From the NCBI GenBank assembly GCA_010015675.1, contig ML976988.1, positions 755,134-819,133 of the forward strand: a DNA stretch of 64,000 nucleotides, in the 5' to 3' direction. The translations under genes and the position numbers were made by a program. The notes below the pieces were generated by a model. It was given only the letters and a program-made list of their open reading frames with translations. It was not told where the DNA came from and did no database searches. Numbering within the stretch: position 1 is the first letter of the stretch; each line of letters starts with the position of its first letter. This stretch comes from Byssothecium circinans. Its lineage: Eukaryota > Ascomycota > Dothideomycetes > Pleosporales > Massarinaceae. Positions 12,056 to 22,952 of this stretch are shown piece by piece.

Positions 12056-12658
12056 TATATATATACTCTACTAATACCCTTACTACTAGAGACGCTATAG
12101 CTATTAAGAACTCTAAATAATATACGTAAATTTAGCTTATAGTTAAGGCTTATATATAATTCTATTACTTAGTTACTATAAATAGCACGTAGTAGGCTTT
12201 TATAGCTTATTAAAGGTACTAAGTTAGTGCTATAAAGTAGTATACTTATAAAGGCATGTATTAAAAAGCTTAAAAAGTAACTTATAGTAGTAACTAAGTA
12301 AAAAATACATAAATATAAGTATATTTAGAAGGGTAGTACTATAGAGTATAGTCCTATAGTAGACTAGAATAGTTCTAAACTATTAAGAATAGTTTAGAAC
12401 TATAAAAGGGTAAAAGTAAAAGGTAAATATAAAGTATAATAACCAGGTATTTACTACTATAGTAACTATAGAAAGGCTAGGTATAATATAAGAATATATT
12501 AAGTAGATAAAAAAGGTTCTTTTAAGTTAGAGGCTAGTACTTAGTTTATTATATTAAGTAGTAATATAGATAATAATAATAATAAAGTTAAGTAAATAGG
12601 TATTACTAAGGAAAGTTAGGTAGTTTAGTAGAGTAGGTAGTTTAGTAGTACTTTATAT
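12056..12658 (+). mobile_element. Inverted pogo-like fragment (one end only)
   Basis: This is the reverse complement of the left ~600 bp of the other copies: the terminal repeat reads agtactttatat at its right edge (12,658) followed by TA. Its left edge dissolves into the TA-rich run where copy B is inserted. It is extremely AT-rich and has no frame. Confidence 0.72.
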
Positions 12659-12660
12659 TA

Positions 12661-12840
12661 TAGATTTTTACTACCTTTATCTTACTCTTATATAGTACTA
12701 CAACCTTATCCTTTTATAGGTCTAGATTAATTTAAGTACGTGCTATAAATATTAGTTATTATTTAAGTATTAAATATATCTATACGTACGCATATTAACG
12801 TAGAGTAAAGTAGGATAAAAAGAAAGAAAAGTATAAAGTA
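12661..12840. other. AT-rich spacer between transposon copies
   Basis: No gene, terminal repeat or similarity to the neighbouring transposon copies was recognised. Composition is as skewed as in the elements, so this spacer was mutated together with them. The last two bases (TA) are the target duplication of the next copy. Confidence 0.45.
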
Positions 12841-14691
12841 ACGTAAAGTACTACTAAACTGCCTACACTACTAAACTACCCATGATTCCTTAGCAATACT
12901 AACTTACTTAACTTTATTACTATTATCATCTATATTACTACTTAACATGATAAACTAAGTACTAGCCTCTAACTTAGAAGAACCCTCTTTATCTACTTAA
13001 CACGTTCTTGCGTTATACGTAGCCTTATCATAGTTGCCGTAGTAATAAACACCTAGTTATTATACTTTACATTTACTCTCTACTCTTACCCTTTTATAGT
13101 TTTAAATAGTTCTTAATAGTTTAGAACTATTCTAGTCTACTATAGGACTATACTCTATAGTACTGCCCTTCTAAAGATACTTGCGCTTGCGTGTTTTTTA
13201 CTTAGTTACTACTGCAAGTTGCTGTTTAAGCTCTTTAATGCGCGCTTTTATTAGCACGCTACTATGTAGCATTAACTTAGCGCCTTTAATAAGCTATAAA
13301 AGCCCACCCTAAGCTGTCCATAGTAACTAAGTAATAGAATCACGTACTAGCTTTAACTATAAGCTAAATTTACGTGTATTACTTAGTATTCTTAATTGCC
13401 ACGGCGTCTCTAGTAGTAGGAGTCCTAGTAGGGTACGTATACGCACATTAAGGTGATTAAGCACTACCTACGCGTTTAAAAGGACTAGCCCTATTGCTTT
13501 AAAGGCCTTTCAACAGTTCTAAACCATAAATACGCTTAAAAACACGTTTTTAAAAGCTAGTAGGAACGCTTCCTTATTAACGTAAAAAAAGTGTTAGCGC
13601 GCTAAGTTCTAAATAGTCTTAAAGTACTTGCGCTTAAGCGGCGAGAATAACACCACATTAAGCGACTGAAGGATGTGTAATAAGTGCGTAGGTATACAAA
13701 GTATAATAATTTTATTATCCTTGCAATAATCTTTAAAATCTTAATTTAGGTAGCTTTTATAGCCATCTAAAATTAGCAACTAATAGACGCTAATAGTTCT
13801 TACTTTTATATGCTTATTAAAGTGCTTTAACTACGCAAGACTAAGCTTATTAGTTGTCCATCCATTCTCTAAGACTAAGAGCTTTTAATTGCGTAGTATA
13901 TTAGCTTCCTAGTACTATAAAAAGATATAGATGCGTCCTTTGTATATAATAAATAGTAGAGTGAATGTACTATTTAAATATATACTCTAGATATCTATTA
14001 CCTACTCCTTATTACCTAGCTAAACTGTTGTAGGCCTTTCTTGCTTCTTTAAGCTAGTAACTACTTTTATAGAGCTAATAATACCCATCTAAAAGCTAGT
14101 CTCGTTAAAGTTATATATATCATTATCATGTACGCTATACTTTGCTTTAGTATCTTATACAAGCTTAAACTACGCGCTAACTACCTTAGGATCTTCTTAT
14201 AGTACCCTCTAATAGTCCTTTAAATAGTTCTAAACTGTTCATAACTATTTTAAATAGTTTATAAACCGTTCTGCTTAGTTAATGCCTACTTTCTTACTAC
14301 CCCGCTCGCGCAGTAGTTTATTCGCTATATCCAATACTTTGTCCAACGTAGGCGCGAATCCTCGCGAATTAAGGTCAAGGATGTATAGGATAAGTGTTTC
14401 CTGCTTAGTTAAGGACAGTTTTGAACAGTTCGGTACCGTTTCTGGTCGAAACGGTATTCCTTTGGCGCGTTTAGTAAGGACGCGAGGCTTGACGTTAAAG
14501 GCCTCAGCAGCGCTTCGATAGCTTTGGAATTGGCCTCTATTGTATGCGCTAAGGGCAAGCTGTAGTCTGCCTTCGTGTTGGAGTCGTTCAGACCTTTGTT
14601 GTTGAGGCATTTTCGTGTTGAAGATGGAGTTGGTGTTGCCAAGGAATCGTGGGCGGTTCGGTGGTGTGGGCGGTTCGGTGGTGCTTTACGT
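12841..14691 (-). mobile_element. Pogo-like transposon copy C, full length (1851 bp), one end preserved
   Basis: The left inverted repeat starts acgtaaagtac at 12,841 and the right one ends gtgctttacgt at 14,691; both are flanked by TA, the Tc1/mariner-type target duplication. The right end contains two tandem 17-bp units, gggcggttcggtggtgt (14,651-14,667) and a near-identical copy (14,668-14,684). From about 12,841 to 14,270 the element is RIP-like and closed in all frames. From 14,275 to the end it has normal composition and an open transposase N-terminus. Confidence 0.88.
14275..14610 (-). pseudogene. N-terminus of pogo/Fot1 transposase (HTH psq domain), truncated by RIP
   Basis: This 111-codon open frame begins MPQQQRSERLQ and contains a Psq-type helix-turn-helix (about residues 14-55: LQLALSAYNRGQ, then SAAEAFNVKPRVLTKRAKG), the DNA-binding module at the start of pogo/CENP-B-like DDE transposases. 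The frame closes with TAA just after V-G-I-N, at the point where the CENP-B-like domain normally has a Trp (the G-x-N-W-x-x-R-F motif); the next codons still read A-E-R-F. The DDE catalytic part downstream (to ~12,900) is present only as mutated DNA. Not functional as a transposase. Confidence 0.8.
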
Positions 14692-14693
14692 TA

Positions 14694-15692
14694 CTATTAG
14701 ATAAAAGATTTTAGTATTCTTGCTTACTAAAACTTATTCTGTTAGAAACCACCGTTATCAGCTACCATATCAGAGGTACTTCTCGCAGGCACTAGAGTGT
14801 CGGTAGCATCCATGGATGTAGCAGGGGTAACCTATCGTGCACAATGGCTCGTGGAATGGATTAGAAATGACAAGGCTGCACCTTCTCAATTTTGCACAAA
14901 TAGGAAAGTAAATCAGGTGACTAGATGGCACGTGGTTCTTAATTCATGTCCACCTGGGCAAAGATGTCGGGCTGACAAAATTATTTCTAAAAAGTTTCCG
15001 CTACTGGTCAAATCTATGCCTAGACCAATGTTCTTAAAAAAAGAAAAATTTCGAATGAAACAACCAAACGCACAAACTCAGATGGAAAAGGCGATCGAAT
15101 AACACCGAGATATCGAGCGAAATACGCATAAGATAGCCCTGAAACCATCGAAAGCAAAGCTAGAAAGCTTCCCAACCCACCAATAGACCCTAGCATTACA
15201 TATGATGTAGACCTCGTTCACCATCAACCTCTGGTGTTCGTCTCTCCGCTCATCTGATCCTGGGTCTTTAGCGTCAACCTCATCCCTTCGGACGCCCCAA
15301 AGGTAAGTTCTGTTCCTCTGGGAGAAGTACGTAAGGTGGGTTGGCCCTGACCCGTTGAGCGCTATGTCCGAGCACAGCTATGGCTGATGTAGATGGCAGT
15401 GGAAGGTTCACCCAATAGAGTGACATTTGCATTTCTCCCAACCTTATCTCGCGCGTCGCGCGACCGGATGCGATTGAGCGGCGACAGCTGACCTTTCGAT
15501 CCGAACCTTTCTGGACATTTAGGATAGGCAATCGGTATTTGTTTTTCCCGATACATGAATAAGTTGGTGATGGAATGTAGTGACTGCAGAGATAGCTGCT
15601 TGAGGACGACAATGCGACTCAGACCAAGCGTAATGCAGAGGTTAGTGAAAACCATCCTTCGTATATCCCTTTCCGACTTTAAAGAGTCTGGC
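14694..15692. other. Transition zone from transposon block to genes; no supported gene
   Basis: Base composition returns to normal right after the TA flank of pogo copy C. A 101-codon plus-strand frame at 14,797-15,102 and minus-strand frames of 110-123 codons at 15,280-15,733 are present, but none shows a known domain or a consistent splice structure. The minus-strand one could hold the 3' UTR of the adjacent kinase. Confidence 0.4.
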
Positions 15693-17330
15693 TCAAAATA
15701 CATCTTGAAGCTGGCGTGCTGGCGAGCCGACATCGTGAAATAAGTACGAAGGGTCTTCCTCGGCGCGACGGACTATCTTTTCAAGCTTTGCGTGAAGTTC
15801 TTCGGCCGAATCACGACGTAGCACGTCGACCAAAAGGCAGCGTCCGCGGATTAGATTAAGAAGATCTTCAAAGGCGGTGTCATTCAAGCAACGTCGATCT
15901 TGGTGTAAGGAATCCAGCGCTTTGGTGACAAGAGGATGGACCTCCGGCTTCCCGTCTATAACTTTGTAGTACGGTTTGGGTTCGGGAATTACTGGAGGAC
16001 CAGTCCTGGCCTTTTCGAACGCTTCCACGGCTTCATTTCCATATAGAAGCCAGACGGTGAACTCCAGAAAGATGCACCCCAAGGACCAGACATCATATCT
16101 GCGGGCTCTTGCCTTATCTTGTGGCAAAATAACCTCGGGAGCTTCATAGGATGGCGTAGTAGCTCGGGTCATTGTTCCAGGGTCCCTATCGAGAGTACCT
16201 TTGTCATGCACTCTCGATACACCGAGGTCTGCAATCTTCATAGTACCTTCTTCGCCTTCGTGGAAGTGGAGAAGATTTTCAGGCTTCAGATCGCCGTGGC
16301 GACAGTTCAGGCCATGTAAAGCCACGAGAGCGCTCGTGACACCGAGCATTTGCTGGAAAGACCATAGCATGAGTTGCGGGGTCCGATCTCCGGTGTCGCG
16401 CTGTCTCCAGAACTCTCGCACATCTCCTCCATCTGCCCATGGAAATATGACATAATAGTGGTTGCTGTTCTTGCTAATATCCGCCTCATATCTTCTCTCA
16501 TATGTGGCAAGATGGTGAATGAGATGGGGATGGCGAAGGCTTTTGATATCTCCGAGATTTTTCTTCTCTTTTTTAAACGCTTCATGGTGTTTCCCGAGAA
16601 ACTGCTTGATTGCGATGTGGTAGTCGGTTCCAGTTTCCTTTCGACCTAAGTATATGCGAGACAGAGGACATACAACGGCACTTACCTGGGACGCGCTATA
16701 ATGCGCGGGATGAATTTTGGTCCGGTAGATTATAATTTCTCCGTTGTGTTTAATCGTCGTTTGCTCTTCCTTGAACGGCAAAGGACAGCGCTTGTGCAAA
16801 ACAATGTGCTTATCGGTGGCATCCAACACCGGCGCTAAAACAAGCCATTGCTTGTCGAGAAACTCTATCACCTTGAAATCGCCTCCCCAGTCCAGAATTG
16901 AGCGAAAGGCTTTGCTCGGAGTGCTGCCAGGCTCCAAGACTTTATCAGCGTCGCTCTTCTTGTCTTCAACATCGTTGCCTTTGTTGTCTTCATCACCGTT
17001 GTTCTCCATCTTGATCGGCTGCAAGACTCCATCATCGCCGCCTCTCTTTTGTTCAAGAGGTAAGTGTTCGTCAGTGAGTCCCTCTGCGAAGACAGCTTCT
17101 ATTGCAGAGGGCCAGTCAATGAGGACGAGAATAGCGAAAACTTTCTTCGCATGCTGAAGTATTTCTTTCGCTAGTCCGCTACGAAACATGCGGGACGTGA
17201 AAGAGAGCTGAGCTCTGATAACATCTTCGGTGATTGTCTCTTCCAAGACGTCAAGCGGAAGAAACTGGCCGCTTGAGGCATCGGCTGGCTCAAGTGCCTT
17301 TCTTAATTTCTGAAATGTCGTCACGGCCAT
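15693..17330 (-). CDS. Ser/Thr protein kinase-like protein with fungal N-terminal extension (kinase 1)
   Basis: A single-exon gene of 545 codons from the Met at 17,330; an upstream in-frame Met at 17,429 would add 33 residues that lack similarity to the paralogue. Residues ~1-100 form a domain shared with the kinase at 18,919 (conserved FLPL/FLPA, then KVFAILVLIDW). The C-terminal half is a protein kinase: ATP-binding Lys in AIKQF (~240), catalytic loop HGDLKPENLL (~345) and IADLG (~365) in place of DFG, followed by YEAPEV and the GRDVWSLG-like block YDVWSLGCI. HRD is changed to HGD, but the catalytic Asp and Lys remain, so activity is plausible. An Asp/Glu/Lys-rich linker lies around residues 140-180. 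The substrate is unknown. It is divergently oriented to its paralogue with a ~1.6 kb shared upstream region. A 40-nt GT-AG-like stretch inside is not removed in this model because the frame continues through it. Confidence 0.85.
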   Translation of the reverse strand: MAVTTFQKLRKALEPADASSGQFLPLDVLEETITEDVIRAQLSFTSRMFRSGLAKEILQHAKKVFAILVLIDWPSAIEAVFAEGLTDEHLPLEQKRGGDDGVLQPIKMENNGDEDNKGNDVEDKKSDADKVLEPGSTPSKAFRSILDWGGDFKVIEFLDKQWLVLAPVLDATDKHIVLHKRCPLPFKEEQTTIKHNGEIIIYRTKIHPAHYSASQVSAVVCPLSRIYLGRKETGTDYHIAIKQFLGKHHEAFKKEKKNLGDIKSLRHPHLIHHLATYERRYEADISKNSNHYYVIFPWADGGDVREFWRQRDTGDRTPQLMLWSFQQMLGVTSALVALHGLNCRHGDLKPENLLHFHEGEEGTMKIADLGVSRVHDKGTLDRDPGTMTRATTPSYEAPEVILPQDKARARRYDVWSLGCIFLEFTVWLLYGNEAVEAFEKARTGPPVIPEPKPYYKVIDGKPEVHPLVTKALDSLHQDRRCLNDTAFEDLLNLIRGRCLLVDVLRRDSAEELHAKLEKIVRRAEEDPSYLFHDVGSPARQLQDVF

Positions 17331-18918
17331 TTCGGAAGACCGTGGGTTAGTTGGATCCCAGGAAAGACAACTATTCCTCAGAATACGTGGACTGAAGCAT
17401 GTGGGCCCAGCGCGCAAGAGTATGGTCACTTCTCATCTGTCAGTCGCATTGGTGTCTAATTCCTCCGGCATCGCCGATCACAGATGCCTTGTTTCTGCAT
17501 TGAGGGTGTCGAGTGCCATTTATTGGCCAACGTCATATTAAAAAGCGCAGGACCGGCTTTTCTTTACGACCTCCAGGGTTTTTCAGCTACGAGCTGACCT
17601 GCGTCGAGCTTCCATGAGATTCCGGTCAACGACGAGCGGCCTGCAGAGCGCGTGGGGAAGGCTCGAATATGCATATTACCAAGCAGGAATTGGACAGACG
17701 GAGCGTGATCGACATTTAACAGTCTGCATTCCCAGGGATGGCCGCTCGTTTATCGATTGGATGTTGATTCAAGCTTCAGTTTCGAGGCGACGGGGGACTG
17801 CCGTTCAGCTGCGAGTCTTTTCCGTTGGGTCCGATTTGCATCTTCTGTTCAGGCTTGTGGACCGGTCATGGCCTGGATCGGGTTTGTATGGGTCAAAGGA
17901 CAGAGTTGGATGGTGGAGGATTGACCGGAATTCTGGGCATTGGGACGCAGCTGTCAATCAGAGCTCATGTGGCCCAGCAGAAGGCCTGGGGTAGGTGCGA
18001 ACTGAAGGTTGCGTCATGCATCCCCCATCTCTGCGTCGTCCTCTCACTGCCCCTCCTGCCCCTCCTTTCCCTCCTACCCCTCACTTGATTCTGCAACCCC
18101 TCCTCTTCCCCAGCTCGACTTAGACCTCGAACACGTTCTGCGGGCCGTCTTTGCGGGGTTCAATATGAAGATGCGTCCTTGGTATGCTCTGAGCTGGCTG
18201 CAATTGGCCATGCGACGCGTCTCAGCCTTGTCAGCCCCTGTCGATGCATTGGAGAGCATATCGCCGGACTTGGACACTATTAGCGAATACTCCAAGTTCT
18301 GACAATATCTCCAGCCACTTAGACGCCAGTACACTATCTCATTGTCCTCAAGAGCCGCAATGCCCTCTGCTGGAGCTGGAGTGCAATCATGCTCCAGCCC
18401 ATATCGGGAAGCAGCTGGACTGAACAGCCGGACACATCCACCCAATCGCCCTTGAACACGTCCATTCGGAGCACCTAGACATACGAGCATCCGGGGCTGC
18501 AATGGAAGGTGCAGATGAAGCAAGGCAGTGGGCGGCCGCCTTATTGAGCATCAACCACAGTGGCCTGCAAGATTGGACCGTTCCGTCTAACCGACGCGTC
18601 TCCATCGTACAATGGCCTGGCTGTCCGTGCTCTGCTGCGGAAATAGTTCACCGCAAAAGGTACGAGTTCCCAGCCTTCTAGAGTGATATATAAGACATCA
18701 GCCTTTCCTAATTTCCGTTTTAGAAGCCAGTGACGAAGTCAACCACATTCGACGAAACCCCACGCCCGATCAATCACCGGATAACGCATCGAATCAATTC
18801 ATGGTCAAGCACTAAGTCAGTCCGAAGTTTCTCTCTCCGGCCCAGAACTTCAAGCTTTGGCACAGATCGGAGACGACTAGATCGGAGACGGCCCAGGAGC
18901 AGAAGCGAACAGGAGAAA
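17331..18918. promoter_or_regulatory. Divergent upstream region between the two kinase genes
   Basis: About 1.6 kb with no convincing gene; several 70-150-codon frames on both strands lack domains. A TATA-like TATATAAG occurs at 18,687-18,694, about 225 bp before the kinase 2 start codon. A CT-rich run (18,043-18,085) lies in the middle. It probably contains the promoters of both kinases. Confidence 0.45.
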
Positions 18919-20902
18919 ATGGCCTGCCTGGAGTTCAAGATTGGAGCGAAGATGGAGTGGCGAGATGACTGCGACAGGCGCTTTTTACCGGCTAGTGTCT
19001 TGAAGCAGTTGATAACTTGGGAAGCCGTTGTGGCAGCCCTTGAGGAGTGCGATTCCATTTCTAAGAAGGAGGTGCCGGTTCTGGCCAATTACGTCTGCGA
19101 TGGAGCACAAAAGCTGTTCGCGATTCTGGTTTGGAGCGATCAAATCAGTCGGATCAAACACTTTGCGAAAACCGGTTTCAAGGACGAGCTCCTTCCTGTG
19201 AGAGTCGTGTTCAATTACGAGGACAGCAACAAACGTTGGGATGTCGACTCGCTGGCCAAGAAACTCACCGATACGAAAATTGTTGACAACACCTTCACTC
19301 CCAGCGCATGGAGGATGGCCTCGCTTGACAATTTTTACGGTTCCCACCAGTGGCCATTTCTATCACCAGTATTCGAAGAGAATAAGTTCAAATACACAAT
19401 CCCGGAAAAGTGTCACATGCCGTTTCTAATGCCGAGCGACTCGAAGCGCAATAGCCTCAAACACAGCCACTTTAGTGTTGTCCAAGGATGGGAAGTCCAC
19501 CGCGATCATCTTCGCACAAATATCATCACTGTGAGAAAGCCATTATTTTTCAGAATTTATTTCCGAGTAGAAGACTTACAAATAGACGCTAACATTTTAT
19601 GATAAGGGAATTTCCAGCAATCGCCATCCTTGCGTTGCAGTGAAAGAACTAAGACAACCGCCGAATATGCCCTACGAACAGTTCAAAACAGCAGCTGAAG
19701 CTGAAGCCCAGGCACTCGAAATGATTCGCGAGCTGAACGACCCGCATCTAATCAAAGCAATTGCTTACTACATCAAGGGCAAGCAACGCTACTTCATGTT
19801 CCCATGGGCTGACGGCGGCAATCTACGCGATTTCTGGGAACAGGGTTGCCCGAAGTTGGATTATGACTACTTTGAGTGGATATTCTCTCAACTGCGTGGT
19901 TTGGCAGGAGCAATCAAGAAGCTCCATCACTCTCAATCTCGCAACAAAGGAGCCTGTCGTCACGGTGACTTAAAACCAGAGAACATACTTTGTTTTGGCG
20001 ACACGAGCAGTTTTGATGCTCACGGACGAGGTCAAAATCGTTGTACGCTCGTCATTGCAGACGTAGGCCTCGCCAAAGTACACGACAAGGTGACGGAGAT
20101 GCGTAGAGACGCTACTCACACACAACCTGGAACAATGACATACCAACCTCCAGAGGCAGAGGTATTCCCCGGCAAGCCAAGATCACGGCGGTACGACATA
20201 TGGTCCATGGGATGCATATATATGGAATTCGCCATTTGGCTACTATACGGAAACACCGAACTGGAGCGATTTCGCCAGGAGCTGGAGAGTGAGAGATTTT
20301 ACGCTATTGTATCAAGACAGGATAATGAGACTCAAACGGTCCAGATCAATCCAGTTGTCCAGAACTGGGTGGATTGGATTAAGAGAGACCCCCGCTGCCC
20401 CGAGGACACTGCACTCTGGCGTCTAATGGATCTCACTGTCACCAGGCTACTAGTCGCCGACGTTAGCAATGATAGCAAACCCGAACGTACAAACTCGTCC
20501 TCATCAGAGTCGGATTCTCTTAATCCAGGTGTTCCCGGTATTCTTGTACGACCGGCCACATTTGTGGAAAAGGCTGAAATCTCATCTTCCCGCGGCCGGG
20601 CATCGGCTCCTGAAATGTATGAGGCAATGAATAACATCTACCAAGGTGCAACCTCTGGATTCAAAACAGCGATCGACTGGATAAAGTGGAACAAGCCACC
20701 CCAGCAAGGACCTCCAGGAAAATTCGGGAACAACCTCATGGTTTCGAACGCAAGTGCCGGGCGGCCCAATTCCAAGAACCCGCAAGTAAGTTCACTATTT
20801 CAGTCTTTCTGCAAAAACGATTACTGATGAGATTTCACCGCTTAGGATGTAAGCAACCGCAAAAGAGCAGACAGCGTTTTTCCAGTATATGGTGCTGATT
20901 GA
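18919..20902 (+). CDS. Ser/Thr protein kinase-like protein (kinase 2), possibly the first half of a kinase-HET gene
   Basis: Three exons by eye: 18,919-19,530, 19,586-20,785 and 20,846-20,902, all junctions in phase 0, giving 622 residues if it ends at TGA 20,900. The first intron (GTGAGA...AATAG, 55 bp) joins residue 204 to a glycine-loop-like segment ending in VAVKEL (Lys ~224). Then follow HGDLKPENIL (~330), IADVG in place of DFG (~361), QPPEAEV in place of APE, and YDIWSMGCIY. The N-terminal ~110 residues match those of kinase 1, so the two are paralogues. The C-terminal tail (Ser-rich from ~490) is not conserved. The HET gene downstream has no start of its own and its first exon (20,989) is in phase 0 with the end of exon 2, so the two may be one gene of roughly 1217 residues. 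Confidence 0.85.
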
Positions 20903-20988
20903 TGACATTTTTCACCGAAGGAATATAAGTTCGTAAGTTAAAAGTCACAAAGATGCACAATCCCTTGAGACTAACCATCATCGTATAG

Positions 20989-22952
20989 ACTCCGCTTGAC
21001 GATCACTGGGAGTATACCCCAGACCGGGACTCCGCGCAGAAGATCTTCGCGGATCTCGATTTGCGTACCATCGTACCAAGAACTTGCGAGTTTTCAAAAT
21101 TATGTGCACGCTGCAATGGCATGCCACTTTGGGTGCCGAGATACAGTTTTCGCGACACACTAACGGGATTGGCGGCGAAGTCAATCTACTGCGACCTCTG
21201 CCGATTGCTCTATCGATGCATAAGTAGCCGCGCCGATCAAAAACAAAATGACGTTCAATTTTTTAGAGTTGGTTCCTCCATCACGTATGGTGACAGACAA
21301 CGACAGCCAATCGTTTCTATCTACACAATGCCGGGTATGTATCAACCGATCTCGTCCTAATTCCTGGTAAAATTTACGCTTCTTACAATGATGTAGATTC
21401 TGAGCTCGTATCACCAAACATCCAAATCGGGTTCCCGAAGCTTCCTGAGCCAGGAAGTCTGACACATACGAAAATACTGGCTGAGTGGATCCGGAGTTGC
21501 GACCAGGGCAGGGAACATCACTGTTACTCTAAAGAAAATTCATTTCTTCCAACCCGAGTCCTCGAGGTTGGAAACAGAGACTCTAGGACAGTTCGATTGT
21601 TCTGCGATACACGAAGTTACACGATGCCAAGAAAGTACCTGGCACTGTCTCACCAGTGGGGCGCCCCAAATCAGCACAGAAAGTTCTGCACATATAAGAA
21701 TAATGTCGAGAGTTTCAAGCAAGGCATTGATATCGATGAATTTCCCCAGACATTTCAAGATGCTATCGCCGTCACCCGCGGTCTTGAGGTACCGTACCTG
21801 TGGATTGATTCACTTTGCATCATCCAGGATGACGACGATGACTGGGACAGAGAATCTAAGCTGATGGAGCAGGTCTACAGTTCGTCATATGGTACTATTG
21901 CCGCCAGCTGTGCCAGAGGGACTGAGGATGGTTTTCTTAAGCCTCATCCAGAAAGGCAGTGCGTAACGATGAAAACGGCGAGCGGTACGCCATACTATTT
22001 ATGTGATGCTATTGACGATTTCAGCGCCCATGTCGACCAAGGAGAGTTGAACAGCCGAGGATGGGTTTTGCAGGAGCGAGCTCTGTCACGTCGAACCATC
22101 TACTTCACCGAAAATCAGTCTTATTGGGAATGTGGCGAAGGTGTGCGATGCGAGACTTTGACCAAGATGAAAAAGTAAGTCTAAACCGCTAGCCCATCTT
22201 TGCGATTATGGACGTGTTTCTTACTTATTTCCAGCCGGAAAGCGTCCTTTCTCGGCGACTCGGACTTCCCGAATTCAGTGGAGGCTTATGTCAAAGGAAT
22301 GAAGATCCAGCTCTACCAGAACCTCTACGAGCGATATTCCGGTTTAGCACTTACGTACAGCAAGGACAGACCCAATGCGATTAAAGGCCTAGAGACGAGA
22401 CTGATACGTACATTAAAGACAGTTGGGGGCTATGGCGTATTCGATTGCTACCTGCACCGATGTCTGCTGTGGCAAAGGGCTGACAATACTTTGACGCGCA
22501 TCCCAAAGTTTCGTGACGAACCGATTCCGACCTGGTCCTGGATGGCCCATGACGGTAAAATACGCTACATGGAGATCCCGTTTGGAGAAGTAGTATGGGG
22601 TGACGATGTCACTTCACCTTTCCAGTCGGGGAGACCGAATGATACTCAAGGGAGACGTGAGCAAAGAACGCCATGCAGGATGGAAGCGCGAGCTCACAAC
22701 ATCATCGACACAGGGGACCGTCAGTTAATACTAGATGAGCCAACAAGGCCCCTTTCGCAACCTCTCAAATGCGTCGTTGTTGGGACCAGCAAGCAGTTGA
22801 CGCCATACGAAGATCAAGTCCATTACACCTTAATTATATCATACGTCGGCCATGACGAGGAGACGGAAGTGTATGAAAGAGTCGGTGTTGGTATTTTAAA
22901 AAGGCAGTACATTTCATTGGATCAGCCAAGCGCAACTGTGTTTATTCAATGA
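20989..22952 (+). CDS. HET-domain (heterokaryon incompatibility) protein; 5' end unresolved
   Basis: Exons 20,989-21,334, 21,397-22,174 and 22,235-22,952 join in frame (phases 1 and 2) for 613 codons. The N-terminal part has the LCARC...YCDLCRLLYRC cysteine block common before HET domains. The HET domain follows with its three hallmark blocks: YLALSHQWG (~22% in), VPYLWIDSLCIIQDD followed by VYSSSYGTIAAS, and GWVLQERALSRRTIYF. The C-terminus is the usual variable region. HET proteins act in allorecognition and programmed cell death after hyphal fusion. There is no ATG between the acceptor TATAG (20,984-20,988) and the Cys block, so an upstream exon is required; the nearest in-phase donor is the end of kinase 2 exon 2 (20,785). 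A separate short first exon cannot be excluded. Function in this strain is inferred from family only. Confidence 0.85.

Noticed and set aside
14797..15102. 101-codon plus-strand frame next to the transposon border
   Set aside because: No domain, no splice partners, and composition like the surrounding non-coding DNA.
16650..16689. Intron-like GTAAGT...TTAG (40 nt) on the minus strand within kinase 1
   Set aside because: Its length is not a multiple of three and the kinase frame continues correctly on both sides without splicing; it is also shorter than the other introns of the window.
17614..18605. Several 72-149-codon frames between the two kinases
   Set aside because: They overlap on both strands, lack domains and follow CT-rich sequence; better explained as chance frames in a shared promoter region.
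18730..18918. Upstream extension of kinase 2 (Arg/Ser-rich residues before MACLEF)
   Set aside because: It has no ATG start; the Met at 18,919 aligns with the start of the paralogue.
20786..20988. Separate first exon for the HET gene beginning with an ATG in 20,880-20,940
   Set aside because: The two ATGs there give phases that do not match the HET exon at 20,989, or run into a stop; hence the fusion hypothesis.
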